Source: Pedobacter sp. FW305-3-2-15-E-R2A2 (lineage in GTDB: Bacteria > Bacteroidota > Bacteroidia > Sphingobacteriales > Sphingobacteriaceae). Taken from it: a stretch of DNA of 64,000 bases. The notes below the pieces were generated by a model. It saw nothing but the letters and a program-made list of their open reading frames with translations. It was not told where the DNA came from and made no database searches. The translations under genes and the position numbers were made by a program. Shown in pieces: positions 43,520 to 52,375 of the stretch (position 1 is its first letter; the number at the start of each line of letters is the position of its first letter). The DNA lies in assembly GCF_038446955.1 (NCBI RefSeq), contig NZ_CP151803.1, positions 6,262,001 to 6,326,000 of the forward strand, read 5' to 3'.

Positions 43520-46045
43520 TTAGAAGTCTACATTAATTTTTGCGCGAATTCCCCATGGACTTACGCCAGGATTATTCAAATGCGTAAAGCGTTTCACAAA
43601 ATCCACCCTCAGAAATTTAAACACATTAGAAACCCCCACACTTCCCTCTATATAAGGCACGTTTCCAATCGCAAAAGAGCGTGGCTTTTGCTGCTCATCG
43701 AAAGGAAAGCGATACAACTGAGGGTTCTTTGCCGGATCATTTCCAGCACCGATACTACCGGTTAAAACTTTGACCGAGATCACCTCTCTCCATTGCAGTT
43801 TTTTGATGAGGGGTACTTTATTCAGGAAAAAACCATTAAATGAATGCTGCAGGTTCAGGCTCGCATAACGATCACTCATGAATTCCATAAAATTCATCAG
43901 GTTATAAGAAGTCAGCTGGTAAGCATAGGTCTGGTTGGCGCGGTGGATGCTCAATAAAGGATAAGGGACTTTGCCAAATACAGCCCCTCCTTCCAACACC
44001 ACATCCGAGAATCCAAACTGAGAAAAGAAGAAACGTTTGGCCACGTTCAAGGTCAGGCTTTGATAATTATAATCTCCAGCTAAAAAGTCTTTCATGCCAA
44101 TGCTTCCTCTTAAAGTAAATACAGGATGACCATTGTTGATCGGCCTTCTGAACCTTTTCCCCTGATAGAACTTCTCATGAGGTGCCCAGCGTAGCTCGGC
44201 GGAGAACTCTGAAGTACGGAGTTCCCGGATCGCCGGGGAAGGAATCGCCGTTTGCGGAACAAACAAAAGTCCGCCTGCAGGGTTTAAAGCCTGATTTTTA
44301 TAGGTTAACCGCAGGGAAATGTGTTGCTCCGTTTCGTGCAGGTATTCTGCCATCCACTTTCTGTTGTACAACCATTTATCATTTACTCCCCTTTTGAAAG
44401 AGAGCAGAAAATTATCATCTTCCAGGAAATTGAGTTCCTGACCTGGAATCTGCGTTTCAAAGCTATGCCTTACCGTCAAAGACCTGACCGGGAACTGATA
44501 GATGGAGCGGTCTGTTAATGAATAAATGGCACCCAGGCTGTACTTCCATTTTTGATCTTTTGTTCCATAGGCGGTATGGCCATCAAAGACCAGTTTTTTA
44601 CTAAATTCATCAGTCGTACGTCCACCAAAGCGAAACCTTGCCCCTTCTACAGGGTTAAAGCTAAAAAAGGAATTAAATGGTCCGATCTCCACTGGTCCTT
44701 TGGTCAGATAACCAGATAGCAAAAGCGCGGCCACCGCCATTTTTCGTTTGAAGGGCTTTGAGCTTTTAAGGCTATCAATATTGGTATACGCCATCTGCTC
44801 TGTTAAGGATAGCCTTTCATGTCTTGCTTTTTCCCAGAAATCTTCAGGTTGGTGGTTTATTTTCCGATCGGCAATCACATTTGGTCCTATCTTTTTCTGC
44901 AAAGCTTGCGGGCCAAAAACAAAATCATTGATCATGATTGTCCTTTCCCCAAAAACACTGGTTCCTTCTTTAAATATCCCCAGGTCCATACTCATCACGC
45001 TTTTTCCAAGGTGGTAATGACCAGAAGAATCCTGACGATAGTCCAATGTGATCTGCAAATCTCTCACCCAATTGAGGTTGATCTGGTTATTTACAGAAAG
45101 TGTAGCCCTTTGCACCGCATAATGCCCATCCAGACTCACATATAAATACCCCATAAAGAGGACGTCCTGTTTATTCTTTGGGGAAACCATCACCTTAAGC
45201 TGCCATGGAGCAATATCTTTAAGGGTATCCAGAATAAAATATTTATAAAACTGAGGTGCCATATCGGCGATAGGGCTTAGAAAACGTTGGTTTCCCATAC
45301 CGATGTCATGGTCATAGAGGTCTGCACGCTGGTAAACTTTTTCCAGGTATTCGTTAATTCCATCCTCATCGATATACTGGTCTATCCTCGATTGTTTCTC
45401 TCCAAGAACCAAGATCGAATCCTGGCCCTGACCTGAGTGTTTATACCGGCTTAATTTTTCCTGCATGAATACCGGAATCAAATGTTTCCCCGGTTTTCTT
45501 AATGAATCGGAGTTTTTGATTAGAAAAGGAAGCTTTTTGAGCAGTGAAGACTTTTTAGCCTTCTCGCTGCTGATGCTCAAAGACATGTTCAGCTTTTCAT
45601 ATTGCTCGAAAACCACCTCTTTATGGAACTTTGAACTGTTTCGTTCCTTATGCTCCATAACCTTTCGGATCAGCTCTACAGCAGGATTATTTTTGTTCCT
45701 GTATCTGGGTTGTTTGGCAGCCACCACGCTGACTTCAGAAAGGTCTTGTGTGAGGGGTTCCATGCTGATATTGAACTCCTGAATCTCCGATTTACCAATC
45801 GTCCTGACCTGCTTTTTATAGCCGACGCCAGAGTAACTAACCTCTTTAACCTTTGCATTGGTACTGATGGTATATTTTCCATCGGCATCACTACGTGATT
45901 TAACGTTAGCATTTGAAAATCCAATATTGATATGAGATAAGGGTAACCCTGTGGACTGATCGATGATCTTTCCTTTTATTTGAACAGACTGTGCGCGGAC
46001 CCCGGAAATGATAAAAAAGAAGAATAACGACGTAAAATATTTCAT
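43520..46045 (-). CDS. DUF5686 outer-membrane protein with carboxypeptidase-like domain
   Basis: 841 residues. Signal peptide ending GVRAQS (about 19), carboxypeptidase-regulatory-like domain (about 22-100, GKIIDQSTGLPLSHINIGFS), then the DUF5686 region (about 110-841: NNPAVELIRKVMEHKERNSS, FEQYEKLNMSLS, IGMGNQRFLSPIADMAPQFY) with a beta-barrel-like second half ending GIRAKINVDF. No TonB plug, so probably not a TonB transporter; role unknown, thought to be in the outer membrane. Forms an operon with the PAP2_C gene. Its upstream gap has a 29-bp motif shared with four other promoters near the ECF sigma gene. Confidence 0.9.
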   Translation of the reverse strand: MKYFTSLFFFFIISGVRAQSVQIKGKIIDQSTGLPLSHINIGFSNANVKSRSDADGKYTISTNAKVKEVSYSGVGYKKQVRTIGKSEIQEFNISMEPLTQDLSEVSVVAAKQPRYRNKNNPAVELIRKVMEHKERNSSKFHKEVVFEQYEKLNMSLSISSEKAKKSSLLKKLPFLIKNSDSLRKPGKHLIPVFMQEKLSRYKHSGQGQDSILVLGEKQSRIDQYIDEDGINEYLEKVYQRADLYDHDIGMGNQRFLSPIADMAPQFYKYFILDTLKDIAPWQLKVMVSPKNKQDVLFMGYLYVSLDGHYAVQRATLSVNNQINLNWVRDLQITLDYRQDSSGHYHLGKSVMSMDLGIFKEGTSVFGERTIMINDFVFGPQALQKKIGPNVIADRKINHQPEDFWEKARHERLSLTEQMAYTNIDSLKSSKPFKRKMAVAALLLSGYLTKGPVEIGPFNSFFSFNPVEGARFRFGGRTTDEFSKKLVFDGHTAYGTKDQKWKYSLGAIYSLTDRSIYQFPVRSLTVRHSFETQIPGQELNFLEDDNFLLSFKRGVNDKWLYNRKWMAEYLHETEQHISLRLTYKNQALNPAGGLLFVPQTAIPSPAIRELRTSEFSAELRWAPHEKFYQGKRFRRPINNGHPVFTLRGSIGMKDFLAGDYNYQSLTLNVAKRFFFSQFGFSDVVLEGGAVFGKVPYPLLSIHRANQTYAYQLTSYNLMNFMEFMSDRYASLNLQHSFNGFFLNKVPLIKKLQWREVISVKVLTGSIGAGNDPAKNPQLYRFPFDEQQKPRSFAIGNVPYIEGSVGVSNVFKFLRVDFVKRFTHLNNPGVSPWGIRAKINVDF

Positions 46046-46099
46046 AAATGTGTTCGATCTGCGGCTATAAAAAAGCGCATACGATCAGGTGTTTTCCTT

Positions 46100-46128
46100 T
46101 AAGACAACCGCATTGTCAAAAAGTCTTA
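46100..46128 (-). promoter_or_regulatory. ECF-type promoter P4 of the DUF5686-PAP2_C operon
   Basis: On the minus strand TAAGACTTTT (46128-46119), 12 bases, TGTCTTA (46106-46100), 54 bases before the DUF5686 start codon. Sequence and spacing are the same as at four other sites (50672-50700, 51307-51335, 51372-51400, 52932-52960). From AAGACTT to GTC the spacer is 15 bases, normal for ECF -35/-10 elements. Confidence 0.75.
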
Positions 46129-46153
46129 GAGCAGAAATGAAATATTTTAAGAT

Positions 46154-46993
46154 TTAATTTCCCATCAGTTCTTTAATGGATTTTGTTTGCACCTCTACAT
46201 CGATGGCATAAAAGAAACCGTTTGCATTACCGGAAATATTACCTTTTACATTTCCGGGGACAGAAGACAATAAGCCTTTCCAATCTGTTTCCTGGAACAC
46301 GCTATACAGGTAAATGCTATAGTCGTCCGAAATAGAATACTTATAAATGACCAGGTTATCATTTATACCGGAATCGACAATTCTTGCTCTTTGAATTAAT
46401 GGATGTAAGGCATTAGGTGTACCATAAACATGAGAATAACTATAAGGATAACTCTCATTGAATTTTCCCGGATCCCAGGTTTTTCCTTCCGGTAAGATCA
46501 GCCATTGCTGTGCATTTTTAGTCCCAAAGGTATGCTTGGGAATGGTCAGTCTGACTCCTCCTGTCTGCGCCTTTTTGATAGAGAGTGGAATATAGTTCGC
46601 ATCGATAGGAAATACCGGAATCAACCTGTCGACCGCCTTATATTCTTTATGATCATACTTAATGGTTAGCGTATAATCGGCAAAATAGTTGTCGTTATTC
46701 TCCATAACAGCGGTATAAATCCCTGTTCCCGGAATTTCAGTGAAAGGAACATCATGAACACCATCATTTACACTCAGCACGGCATTACTGATAGGCTTCA
46801 GGTTTAGCGAGGCTTCTTCATCCGCAAAACCCACCGGTTTAATCAGGCGGATATACTGATGTTTACTATACGTATTGATTCCTCCTTCCACGATCAGATC
46901 ATACATCGGAGATGGAAAAGGCTCTTCCTGTTTTTTACATCCCATTAATAACAGAAGCAGACCAAACGTCCATAAACCGGTTCTTAATTTCAT
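46154..46993 (-). CDS. DUF4249-family lipoprotein
   Basis: 279 residues. Lipoprotein signal MKLRTGLWTFGLLLLLMGC with the lipobox Cys at 19. DUF4249 pattern: YDLIVEGGINTYSKHQYIRL, NAVLSVNDGVHDVPFTEIPG and YTLTIKYDHKEYKAVDRLIP. DUF4249 proteins almost always follow a TonB receptor in Bacteroidota and probably act as its surface-exposed partner, analogous to SusD. It starts 3 bases after the STN receptor stop codon, last gene of the sigma-FecR-receptor operon. Ligand unknown. Confidence 0.93.
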   Translation of the reverse strand: MKLRTGLWTFGLLLLLMGCKKQEEPFPSPMYDLIVEGGINTYSKHQYIRLIKPVGFADEEASLNLKPISNAVLSVNDGVHDVPFTEIPGTGIYTAVMENNDNYFADYTLTIKYDHKEYKAVDRLIPVFPIDANYIPLSIKKAQTGGVRLTIPKHTFGTKNAQQWLILPEGKTWDPGKFNESYPYSYSHVYGTPNALHPLIQRARIVDSGINDNLVIYKYSISDDYSIYLYSVFQETDWKGLLSSVPGNVKGNISGNANGFFYAIDVEVQTKSIKELMGN

Positions 46994-46996
46994 TTG

Positions 46997-49579
46997 CTAA
47001 AATTTAAAATTATAACTGAAGGCCAGCGTCCTTCCGGAAAAGATCTGTTCGTCAAACTGTAAATCCTCCGGATTGTCCTGATTGATTCTGTATACCAATG
47101 GATTTTTCCGCCCATAAACATTATAAAGACCAATATTAAAACTACTGATCCAGCGTTTTTTGGTTTTATTGCCAAGGGAAGGTTCCCATTTCATGCTAAT
47201 GTCCAGGCGGTGAAAATCAGGCATCCGGGCAGAATTCCGCTCCGGATAGATCGGCACCTTCACATCCTTTTGCAGAAAATATCCAATGGGAAATGTCACT
47301 GGTCTTCCATTGTTGTAGGTAAAAAGGGAATTCACAGAGATCTGGTCGGAAAACTGATAGCCCATGGCAAGCTTCAGGACATGGGGGATATCATACCCTG
47401 CAGGATATTTTTTACCCTGATTGATCTGATCCATCTGACGAAAGACCCGGGACCAGGTATAGAAAAGGCTTCCTTTAAAGCGGCCAACATCTTTAGAGAA
47501 CATGAATTCCAGACCATAAGCTTTCGATGTGCCCGGGCGGAGAAACATTTCCACGGCAGGATTTGAAATCAGCTGTGCATGGTCGATCAGCTCCAGCTGA
47601 TTCTGCATCTTCTTATAATAACCACTCAAAGAGAAACTTCCAAAAGAGACACGTTTCTTATACTCCAGGGAAAACATATCCGATTGCTGTGGAGCCAGAT
47701 TAGGACTGGAAGGAATCCAGCTTTCCAACGATGAAAATGCCAGCTCGTCATTCTGTACGAGTTGTAAATACTGGTAATTCCGGTTATAATTTAATTGCAG
47801 ATAGCTTGAAGGTTGCAGCATGTATTGGAATGAAAAACGGGGTTCAAGCCTTAAAAATCTTTTATACCCTCCCCTCACATCTTCCTCATAGTTGACCGGT
47901 TCATAGAATTCATCAAAATAAAAGAGTCTGGGAGTCGAAATATTCTGAAACATGCTCATCCTCAATCCATATAAAAACCTCATTTTTTCACCGATCAATA
48001 AGCGGTGGGAAGCATATACCGCAGATTCCGCAGCCCTTGCCCGGGGAATGCTGTTCGGGTCTTCCTGATTGATTTCGCCGGGAATAAAAAGATGAAGAAT
48101 ACTGCTGAAGCCAAACTGAAACTGACTTTGAGGTTTATGATAAAAAATAAAATCCCCCTTTACAGTAGCATCTTTAATGCCCGTGATCCACTTGTCCATC
48201 CCCGTTGGAGAATCTGCATTGATAAACAGCTGATTTTTATAATTGCTATAGATTGCCGATAAGTTTAAAAATAGCCTCGGTGTAAAGATATGGTTCCAGC
48301 GCAAAGTAGCCGTTTGGTTTCCCCAGCGGTTAAAATATCCGTTTTGCGACCTTACCTTGTCCCTTCCAATATAGGAGGAGAAAAAGATCCGGTCCCGGGA
48401 ATTAAACCGGTAATTGGCCTTAAAATTGAAATCATGATACGCCGGTTTCAAGTCAAACAATTCCAGATCCCTGCTGAGCACATTACTCAGGCTTCTGCGG
48501 GCGGCAAACAAAAAAGATCCTTTTTCCTTAACCAGAGGTCCTTCCAGTGAAACTCTTGCCGCCAATAAACTAATACCTCCTTTAATGTGGAAATTTTTAT
48601 CATCCCCATCGGCCATCCGGGCATCAATCACAGAAGATAAACGTCCCCCAAAATTGGCGGGTATCGCATCTGTATAAGTCTGAATATTTTTTAAAGCATC
48701 CGGATTAAAAATAGAGGTGAGTCCGAATAAATGTGCCGGATTATAGACAATGGCTTCATCCAGTAAGATCAGGTTCTGATCTTTATTTCCTCCCCGGATA
48801 AACATCTGGCTGCTGCCTTCCGTTAAACCGACAATGCCATTTTGCATTTGAAGTGCCTTGATGACATCTGCCTCACCTCTATAATAGGGTGCATTTCTCA
48901 GCGCCTCCCAATTCAGGGATTGGCCTGGATTTTTAGCCGCAATAGAATCCGGACTCTGGACCACCTTTACCACGATCTCTTCCAGTTTATTGACTTGCTT
49001 CCTGAGACGGATCATTTGAAGATGGTTGGGGAATTGTAAGGAGAACTTCAGCCTTTGTGAGGAGTATCCCACGTGGCTGACCAGGATTTCATAATCTTCG
49101 GTAGGAACCGTCAGGGAATAAAAACCATAGTTATTACTGCTTACGCCTTGTTTCAGGCTTTCGATATAAAAGCTGGCACCAATCAGATCTTCTCCGGTCT
49201 CTGCATCTACAATACGGCCATTCAGGGTGGTTTTATTCTCTTCCATGGGAAGGATGATCACTTCTCTGAAAAGGAATTTGTAAGAAAGGCCCGTTTCAGC
49301 CAGCAGGAATTCCAAAATCAAGGCAAGGGGTGTATCGGAAAAAGACCGGTTAAATTTCTTCCCGGAAGGGATAATTGCCGGATCAAAGGACAGCGGGGTA
49401 GTATGGTCTGCATTCAACAGGTTTAAGGCCTCTTCCAGGGTGACATTAGAGAAGCGAACGGTCATTTTTTTTCTTAAAGGAATATGCTGAGCTTTTGCAA
49501 CCTGCCCTGGCATTAAAACAAGAAAAACCATGGCCATAAACTTAATGACCATGGATTGTCGAATGCAGAAGACCTTCAT
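46997..49579 (-). CDS. TonB-dependent transducer with STN domain (DUF4249 partner)
   Basis: 860 residues. Signal peptide to about KAQH (31), STN domain (about 38-112, FSNVTLEEALNLLNADHTTP and SDTPLALILEFLLAETGLSY), carboxypeptidase-like domain (about 117-200, GRIVDAETGEDLIGASFYIE), plug domain (about 225-330, ADVIKALQMQNGIVGLTEGS and FIRGGNKDQNLILLDEAIVY) and a barrel ending GRTLAFSYNFKF. With the upstream ECF sigma and FecR genes it forms a surface-signalling system of the FecA type; the SusC signature is absent. The DUF4249 lipoprotein is its partner. Confidence 0.94.
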   Translation of the reverse strand: MKVFCIRQSMVIKFMAMVFLVLMPGQVAKAQHIPLRKKMTVRFSNVTLEEALNLLNADHTTPLSFDPAIIPSGKKFNRSFSDTPLALILEFLLAETGLSYKFLFREVIILPMEENKTTLNGRIVDAETGEDLIGASFYIESLKQGVSSNNYGFYSLTVPTEDYEILVSHVGYSSQRLKFSLQFPNHLQMIRLRKQVNKLEEIVVKVVQSPDSIAAKNPGQSLNWEALRNAPYYRGEADVIKALQMQNGIVGLTEGSSQMFIRGGNKDQNLILLDEAIVYNPAHLFGLTSIFNPDALKNIQTYTDAIPANFGGRLSSVIDARMADGDDKNFHIKGGISLLAARVSLEGPLVKEKGSFLFAARRSLSNVLSRDLELFDLKPAYHDFNFKANYRFNSRDRIFFSSYIGRDKVRSQNGYFNRWGNQTATLRWNHIFTPRLFLNLSAIYSNYKNQLFINADSPTGMDKWITGIKDATVKGDFIFYHKPQSQFQFGFSSILHLFIPGEINQEDPNSIPRARAAESAVYASHRLLIGEKMRFLYGLRMSMFQNISTPRLFYFDEFYEPVNYEEDVRGGYKRFLRLEPRFSFQYMLQPSSYLQLNYNRNYQYLQLVQNDELAFSSLESWIPSSPNLAPQQSDMFSLEYKKRVSFGSFSLSGYYKKMQNQLELIDHAQLISNPAVEMFLRPGTSKAYGLEFMFSKDVGRFKGSLFYTWSRVFRQMDQINQGKKYPAGYDIPHVLKLAMGYQFSDQISVNSLFTYNNGRPVTFPIGYFLQKDVKVPIYPERNSARMPDFHRLDISMKWEPSLGNKTKKRWISSFNIGLYNVYGRKNPLVYRINQDNPEDLQFDEQIFSGRTLAFSYNFKF

Positions 49580-49664
49580 TCAGAAATGAGGAAGAAAAGA
49601 AATCATACTCGCAATTATATTGTAATGATGGTTAAAATGTATAATTTAAAAATAGGCTTCAGGT

Positions 49665-50663
49665 TTAATTAGATAAAATAAAGGTTCCAGCTCTTTTCGT
49701 TACTTTTAACCTTAGTGTTTCGCCGATGCTATTCATAATTTCGGCTTCGGTCTTATCCTTAAAGTAAGCACTTAATGTTCTTTCCTTTAACGCAGCATCC
49801 TGAAAAATAATGTGTGTTCCATATAATTCTTTCAGGTCCCCGGAAACTTCAGTTAATGATGCTTTCTCATAATGTAAGGTTTTGTCATGCCATGCCTTAT
49901 AATTGAGGTCATTGTTTTTAGCAAAGCTCATTTCCTTCGTCTCTTTGTTAAAGGTTCCTCTGTCCTGGGGAGAAAGGAGAATTTTTTCTGCATCCTTACC
50001 TTTTTCCAAAGAAACTTTCCCGGAATTTACCACCACCACGACCTGCTTAGGTTCTACTTTCAGGTTGAAACTCGTTCCAAGATCATTTACACTGAGGTCA
50101 CCTACCTTGATAGAGAAAGGGTTTTTCTCGTCGTGAGTGACATTGAAATAAGCCTCTCCTTCTTCCAGTTCCACATTTCTTGCTTTCAAGAACCCACGTT
50201 TATGATAGGAAACTGTCGTGTTGGCATTCATAAATATTTCCGTTCCATCGGGCAAGGTTAATTGCTGCCGCTCATTTTTCCCGGTGCTGATGGTCTGACT
50301 TCCAATCCATCCGCCCTGATTTGCCAGCAGCAACGCTCCTGAAATCACCATGACTACAGCAACAGCCCATTTCAAAAAGAACAATCCGTTTTTCTTTTCC
50401 GGATGAAGACGAACAATTTTTGCTGCTGCAGGAATCGAGGGCTTAAACTTTTGCCAGGCCAGTTCCGGATCCGCCTCCTGGTATGCCGTTAGCAACGCTG
50501 CATGATCGGCGATATCAACAATTTCCTGGTAGCTACGCAAATGCGCCGGATCGGCTGCTTTCCAGCTTTCCAACTCCTGAAGATCGGCCGCTGAAATTTT
50601 CCCTTCCATTTCATCCATGATCAGATGGTAAGGGATTTGATTGGGGTGATTAATTTCTTCCAT
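49665..50663 (-). CDS. FecR-family anti-sigma factor (second system)
   Basis: 332 residues: cytoplasmic N-terminal segment (about 1-85, IPYHLIMDEMEGKISAADLQ), one membrane helix (about 100-120, FFLKWAVAVVMVISGALLLA), FecR domain (about 128-225, LTLPDGTEIFMNANTTVSYH and NPFSIKVGDLSVNDLGTSFN) and a C-terminal DUF4974 domain (about 255-330). It lies 5 bases after the sigma gene. Its own TAAGAC-type promoter sits within the last codons of that gene, only 8 bases before this ATG, so the FecR transcript from it would be close to leaderless, or translation may begin at the internal Met16 or Met19. Confidence 0.95.
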   Translation of the reverse strand: MEEINHPNQIPYHLIMDEMEGKISAADLQELESWKAADPAHLRSYQEIVDIADHAALLTAYQEADPELAWQKFKPSIPAAAKIVRLHPEKKNGLFFLKWAVAVVMVISGALLLANQGGWIGSQTISTGKNERQQLTLPDGTEIFMNANTTVSYHKRGFLKARNVELEEGEAYFNVTHDEKNPFSIKVGDLSVNDLGTSFNLKVEPKQVVVVVNSGKVSLEKGKDAEKILLSPQDRGTFNKETKEMSFAKNNDLNYKAWHDKTLHYEKASLTEVSGDLKELYGTHIIFQDAALKERTLSAYFKDKTEAEIMNSIGETLRLKVTKRAGTFILSN

Positions 50664-50668
50664 GATAG

Positions 50669-51280
50669 TTATAAGACAATGTTTAAGTGCAGAAGTCTTA
50701 ATTCAACTGCGAATAAAAGAAATAGAAAGAAAAACAGCACCTGTTCTTTTGAGAGCATTACTCTGATTTTTTCGTACCCATTGGTCAGGTGGCTTTTCAC
50801 TGTTTTAACTGAAATATTTAAGGCATCTGCGATTTCCTGCTGCTTACACTTATCAAACTTGCTCATCATGATGACTTTCTTACACTGCGGTGGAAGACTG
50901 TCCAATGCCTTCTCCAGTCTGATCAGTTTATTTTCCAGTATTTGAGCTTCGTCATTTTCCATTTCAGATTCCTCGTACGCCGACAGAAATTTTTCCTGAT
51001 GAAAAGCCTTCCGGTTTTCCTTTTTTATGCTGTTTAGCGCCGTATTGATAATGCACCTGGACAAGTAGGAACCCAGGGATTGCCTGATATTCAATTGCTC
51101 CGCATCGTTCCAAAGCTTTAAGAAGACATCATTTACCAGCTCCTCAGCCATTTCCGGCTGACGTACATACTGAAATGCCAGTATGTATAATTTTTTATAA
51201 TACCCTTTATAAAGCAACTCAAAACTTCGTTTATCCTTTCGGCAAATCCCCTCTATGAGCTCAGTATCCTGATCAGTCAT
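50669..51280 (-). CDS. ECF sigma-70 factor with hydrophobic C-terminal tail
   Basis: 203 residues. Sigma region 2 (about 20-90, FELLYKGYYKKLYILAFQYV and MAEELVNDVFLKLWNDA) and region 4 (about 125-175, LPPQCKKVIMMSKFDKCKQQ, HTH ADALNISVKTVKSHLTNG). After region 4 there is a hydrophobic tail, residues 181-203 (VLFFFLFLLFAVELRLLHL and four more), long enough to enter the membrane, a feature seen in some Bacteroidota FecI-like factors. Three cysteines (13, 76, 133 and 145 being the visible ones, four in all) have no known role. First gene of the sigma-FecR-receptor-DUF4249 operon; probably autoregulated from the TAAGAC-type site at 51307-51335. Confidence 0.94.
   Translation of the reverse strand: MTDQDTELIEGICRKDKRSFELLYKGYYKKLYILAFQYVRQPEMAEELVNDVFLKLWNDAEQLNIRQSLGSYLSRCIINTALNSIKKENRKAFHQEKFLSAYEESEMENDEAQILENKLIRLEKALDSLPPQCKKVIMMSKFDKCKQQEIADALNISVKTVKSHLTNGYEKIRVMLSKEQVLFFFLFLLFAVELRLLHLNIVL
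50672..50700 (-). promoter_or_regulatory. ECF-type promoter P2 of fecR, inside the sigma gene 3' end
   Basis: On the minus strand TAAGACTTCT (50700-50691), 12 bases, TGTCTTA (50678-50672), 8 bases before the fecR ATG. It overlaps the last ten codons of the sigma gene. Same motif and spacing as four other sites. Confidence 0.7.
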
Positions 51281-51306
51281 AAGTATTCCTTAGTCTATAT
51301 ATACAT

Positions 51307-51335
51307 GATGACAACCTAAAGTCATTTAAGTCCTA
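51307..51335 (-). promoter_or_regulatory. ECF-type promoter P1 of the sigma operon
   Basis: On the minus strand TAGGACTTAA (51335-51326), 12 bases, TGTCATC (51313-51307), 26 bases before the sigma ATG. It is the most divergent copy of the motif, yet GACTT and TGTC and the N12 spacing are kept. Implies autoregulation. Confidence 0.65.
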
Positions 51336-51371
51336 CTGAAATCTTCCTGTTTTTTAAAAAAAATAAAGGAC

Positions 51372-51400
51372 TAAGACTTTTAAAAACAAGGGGTGTCTTA
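51372..51400 (+). promoter_or_regulatory. ECF-type promoter P3 of the CHRD/Ivy-like operon
   Basis: TAAGACTTTT (51372-51381), 12 bases, TGTCTTA (51394-51400), 25 bases before the CHRD ATG. Divergent from P1, with 36 bases between the two motifs. Confidence 0.75.
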
Positions 51401-51425
51401 GTAACAAAAAACAAATTTAATTTTT

Positions 51426-51920
51426 ATGTCAATGAAAACACTCCGCTATTCAAAAGGAATTTCCTTCAGAAAACCAATTTTAATGCTCAGCACGATTTGC
51501 TGTACACTCGCCCTGTTCAGCGCCTGCAAGAAAAAAACGCAGCGTCCGGCGGATAAAAAAGAAATCGAGTACAACATTACTTCTGTCGTGAATGCGACCA
51601 ATACCGGAACCGGTTCTACAGCAACAGCTATATTTTCTGCTACTTACCTAAAATCAAACAAAACACTAAGATATAACCTACGCTTTAGCAACATCGATCC
51701 GGAAAGTGCCAACCTTCATCTTGGAACAGCGACAGAGTTGGGAGCATTGGTCGTCAACCTGAAGAAAGAAGGAGCCAAATATACACTTCCCTCTATCGGT
51801 TCTGTCGTATTAAATGAGACCGGAGAAAAAGCCTTACTGGAGGACAAGCTGTACCTTAACCTCAGTTCAACAAAATTCCCTGCCGGTGAAATCAGGGGAC
51901 AATTACTCGTTAAAAAATAG
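51426..51920 (+). CDS. CHRD-domain lipoprotein
   Basis: 164 residues (ATG at 51426 or 51432). Lipoprotein signal with lipobox LFSAC near residue 34. The mature part is a single CHRD domain: TGTGSTATAIFSATYLKSNK, LRYNLRFSNIDPESANLHLG and KLYLNLSSTKFPAGEIRGQL, the last being the family hallmark. CHRD domains are immunoglobulin-like folds known from chordin; the bacterial role is unknown. First gene of a three-gene envelope operon under promoter P3, divergent from the sigma operon. Confidence 0.9.
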   Translation: MSMKTLRYSKGISFRKPILMLSTICCTLALFSACKKKTQRPADKKEIEYNITSVVNATNTGTGSTATAIFSATYLKSNKTLRYNLRFSNIDPESANLHLGTATELGALVVNLKKEGAKYTLPSIGSVVLNETGEKALLEDKLYLNLSSTKFPAGEIRGQLLVKK

Positions 51921-51924
51921 AGAG

Positions 51925-52347
51925 ATGAACCGCATATTTTTAGCAGCCCTAACGATGACCATAGTCCTGATTGGTTCCTGTACTGAAAAGCAGAGATTAA
52001 ATAAAGGCCATACAAAAATTGAGATTATAGATGCCAAACCGATCCGTTCTGATCTGGCAGACCTGGCCGCTTATACCGGCAGGTATCCCAATGACGTTGC
52101 ATTGTTGAAAAATGTAAGGCTGAAACCAAGGCTTCAGCAGTTACTGGGCGAAGATTACGACCTCATGATTAAATATTGGAATACAGAAACTCCAATCAGC
52201 GTTGAAAACAACATCATATCGACCACGGGTTGTGAGCAACACAATTGTGCCAATAACGATTATACATTGAGTATCGATTTGGCAAATGATAAAATCAGCG
52301 TTTTCCATACCAAAAACGGGAAGGTAAAAAAGTACGCTGAACAATAA
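51925..52347 (+). CDS. Putative Ivy-like lysozyme-inhibitor lipoprotein
   Basis: 140 residues from ATG at 51925, 4 bases after the CHRD stop; the longer frame from 51814 overlaps CHRD and lacks a signal. Lipobox IGSC at 19. The mature protein has GRYPNDVALLKNVRLKPRLQ, LLGEDYDLMIKYWNTETPIS and a short disulfide loop Cys103-x2-His106-x-Cys108 (TGCEQHNCANNDYTLSIDL). The C-x-x-H-x-C loop resembles CKPHDC of E. coli Ivy, the loop that enters the lysozyme active site, and the preceding helical part also fits. Homology is inferred by eye. It could protect peptidoglycan from host or rival lysozymes. Confidence 0.65.
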   Translation: MNRIFLAALTMTIVLIGSCTEKQRLNKGHTKIEIIDAKPIRSDLADLAAYTGRYPNDVALLKNVRLKPRLQQLLGEDYDLMIKYWNTETPISVENNIISTTGCEQHNCANNDYTLSIDLANDKISVFHTKNGKVKKYAEQ

Positions 52348-52375
52348 AACACCTTAAAACAACAATTAAATCATT

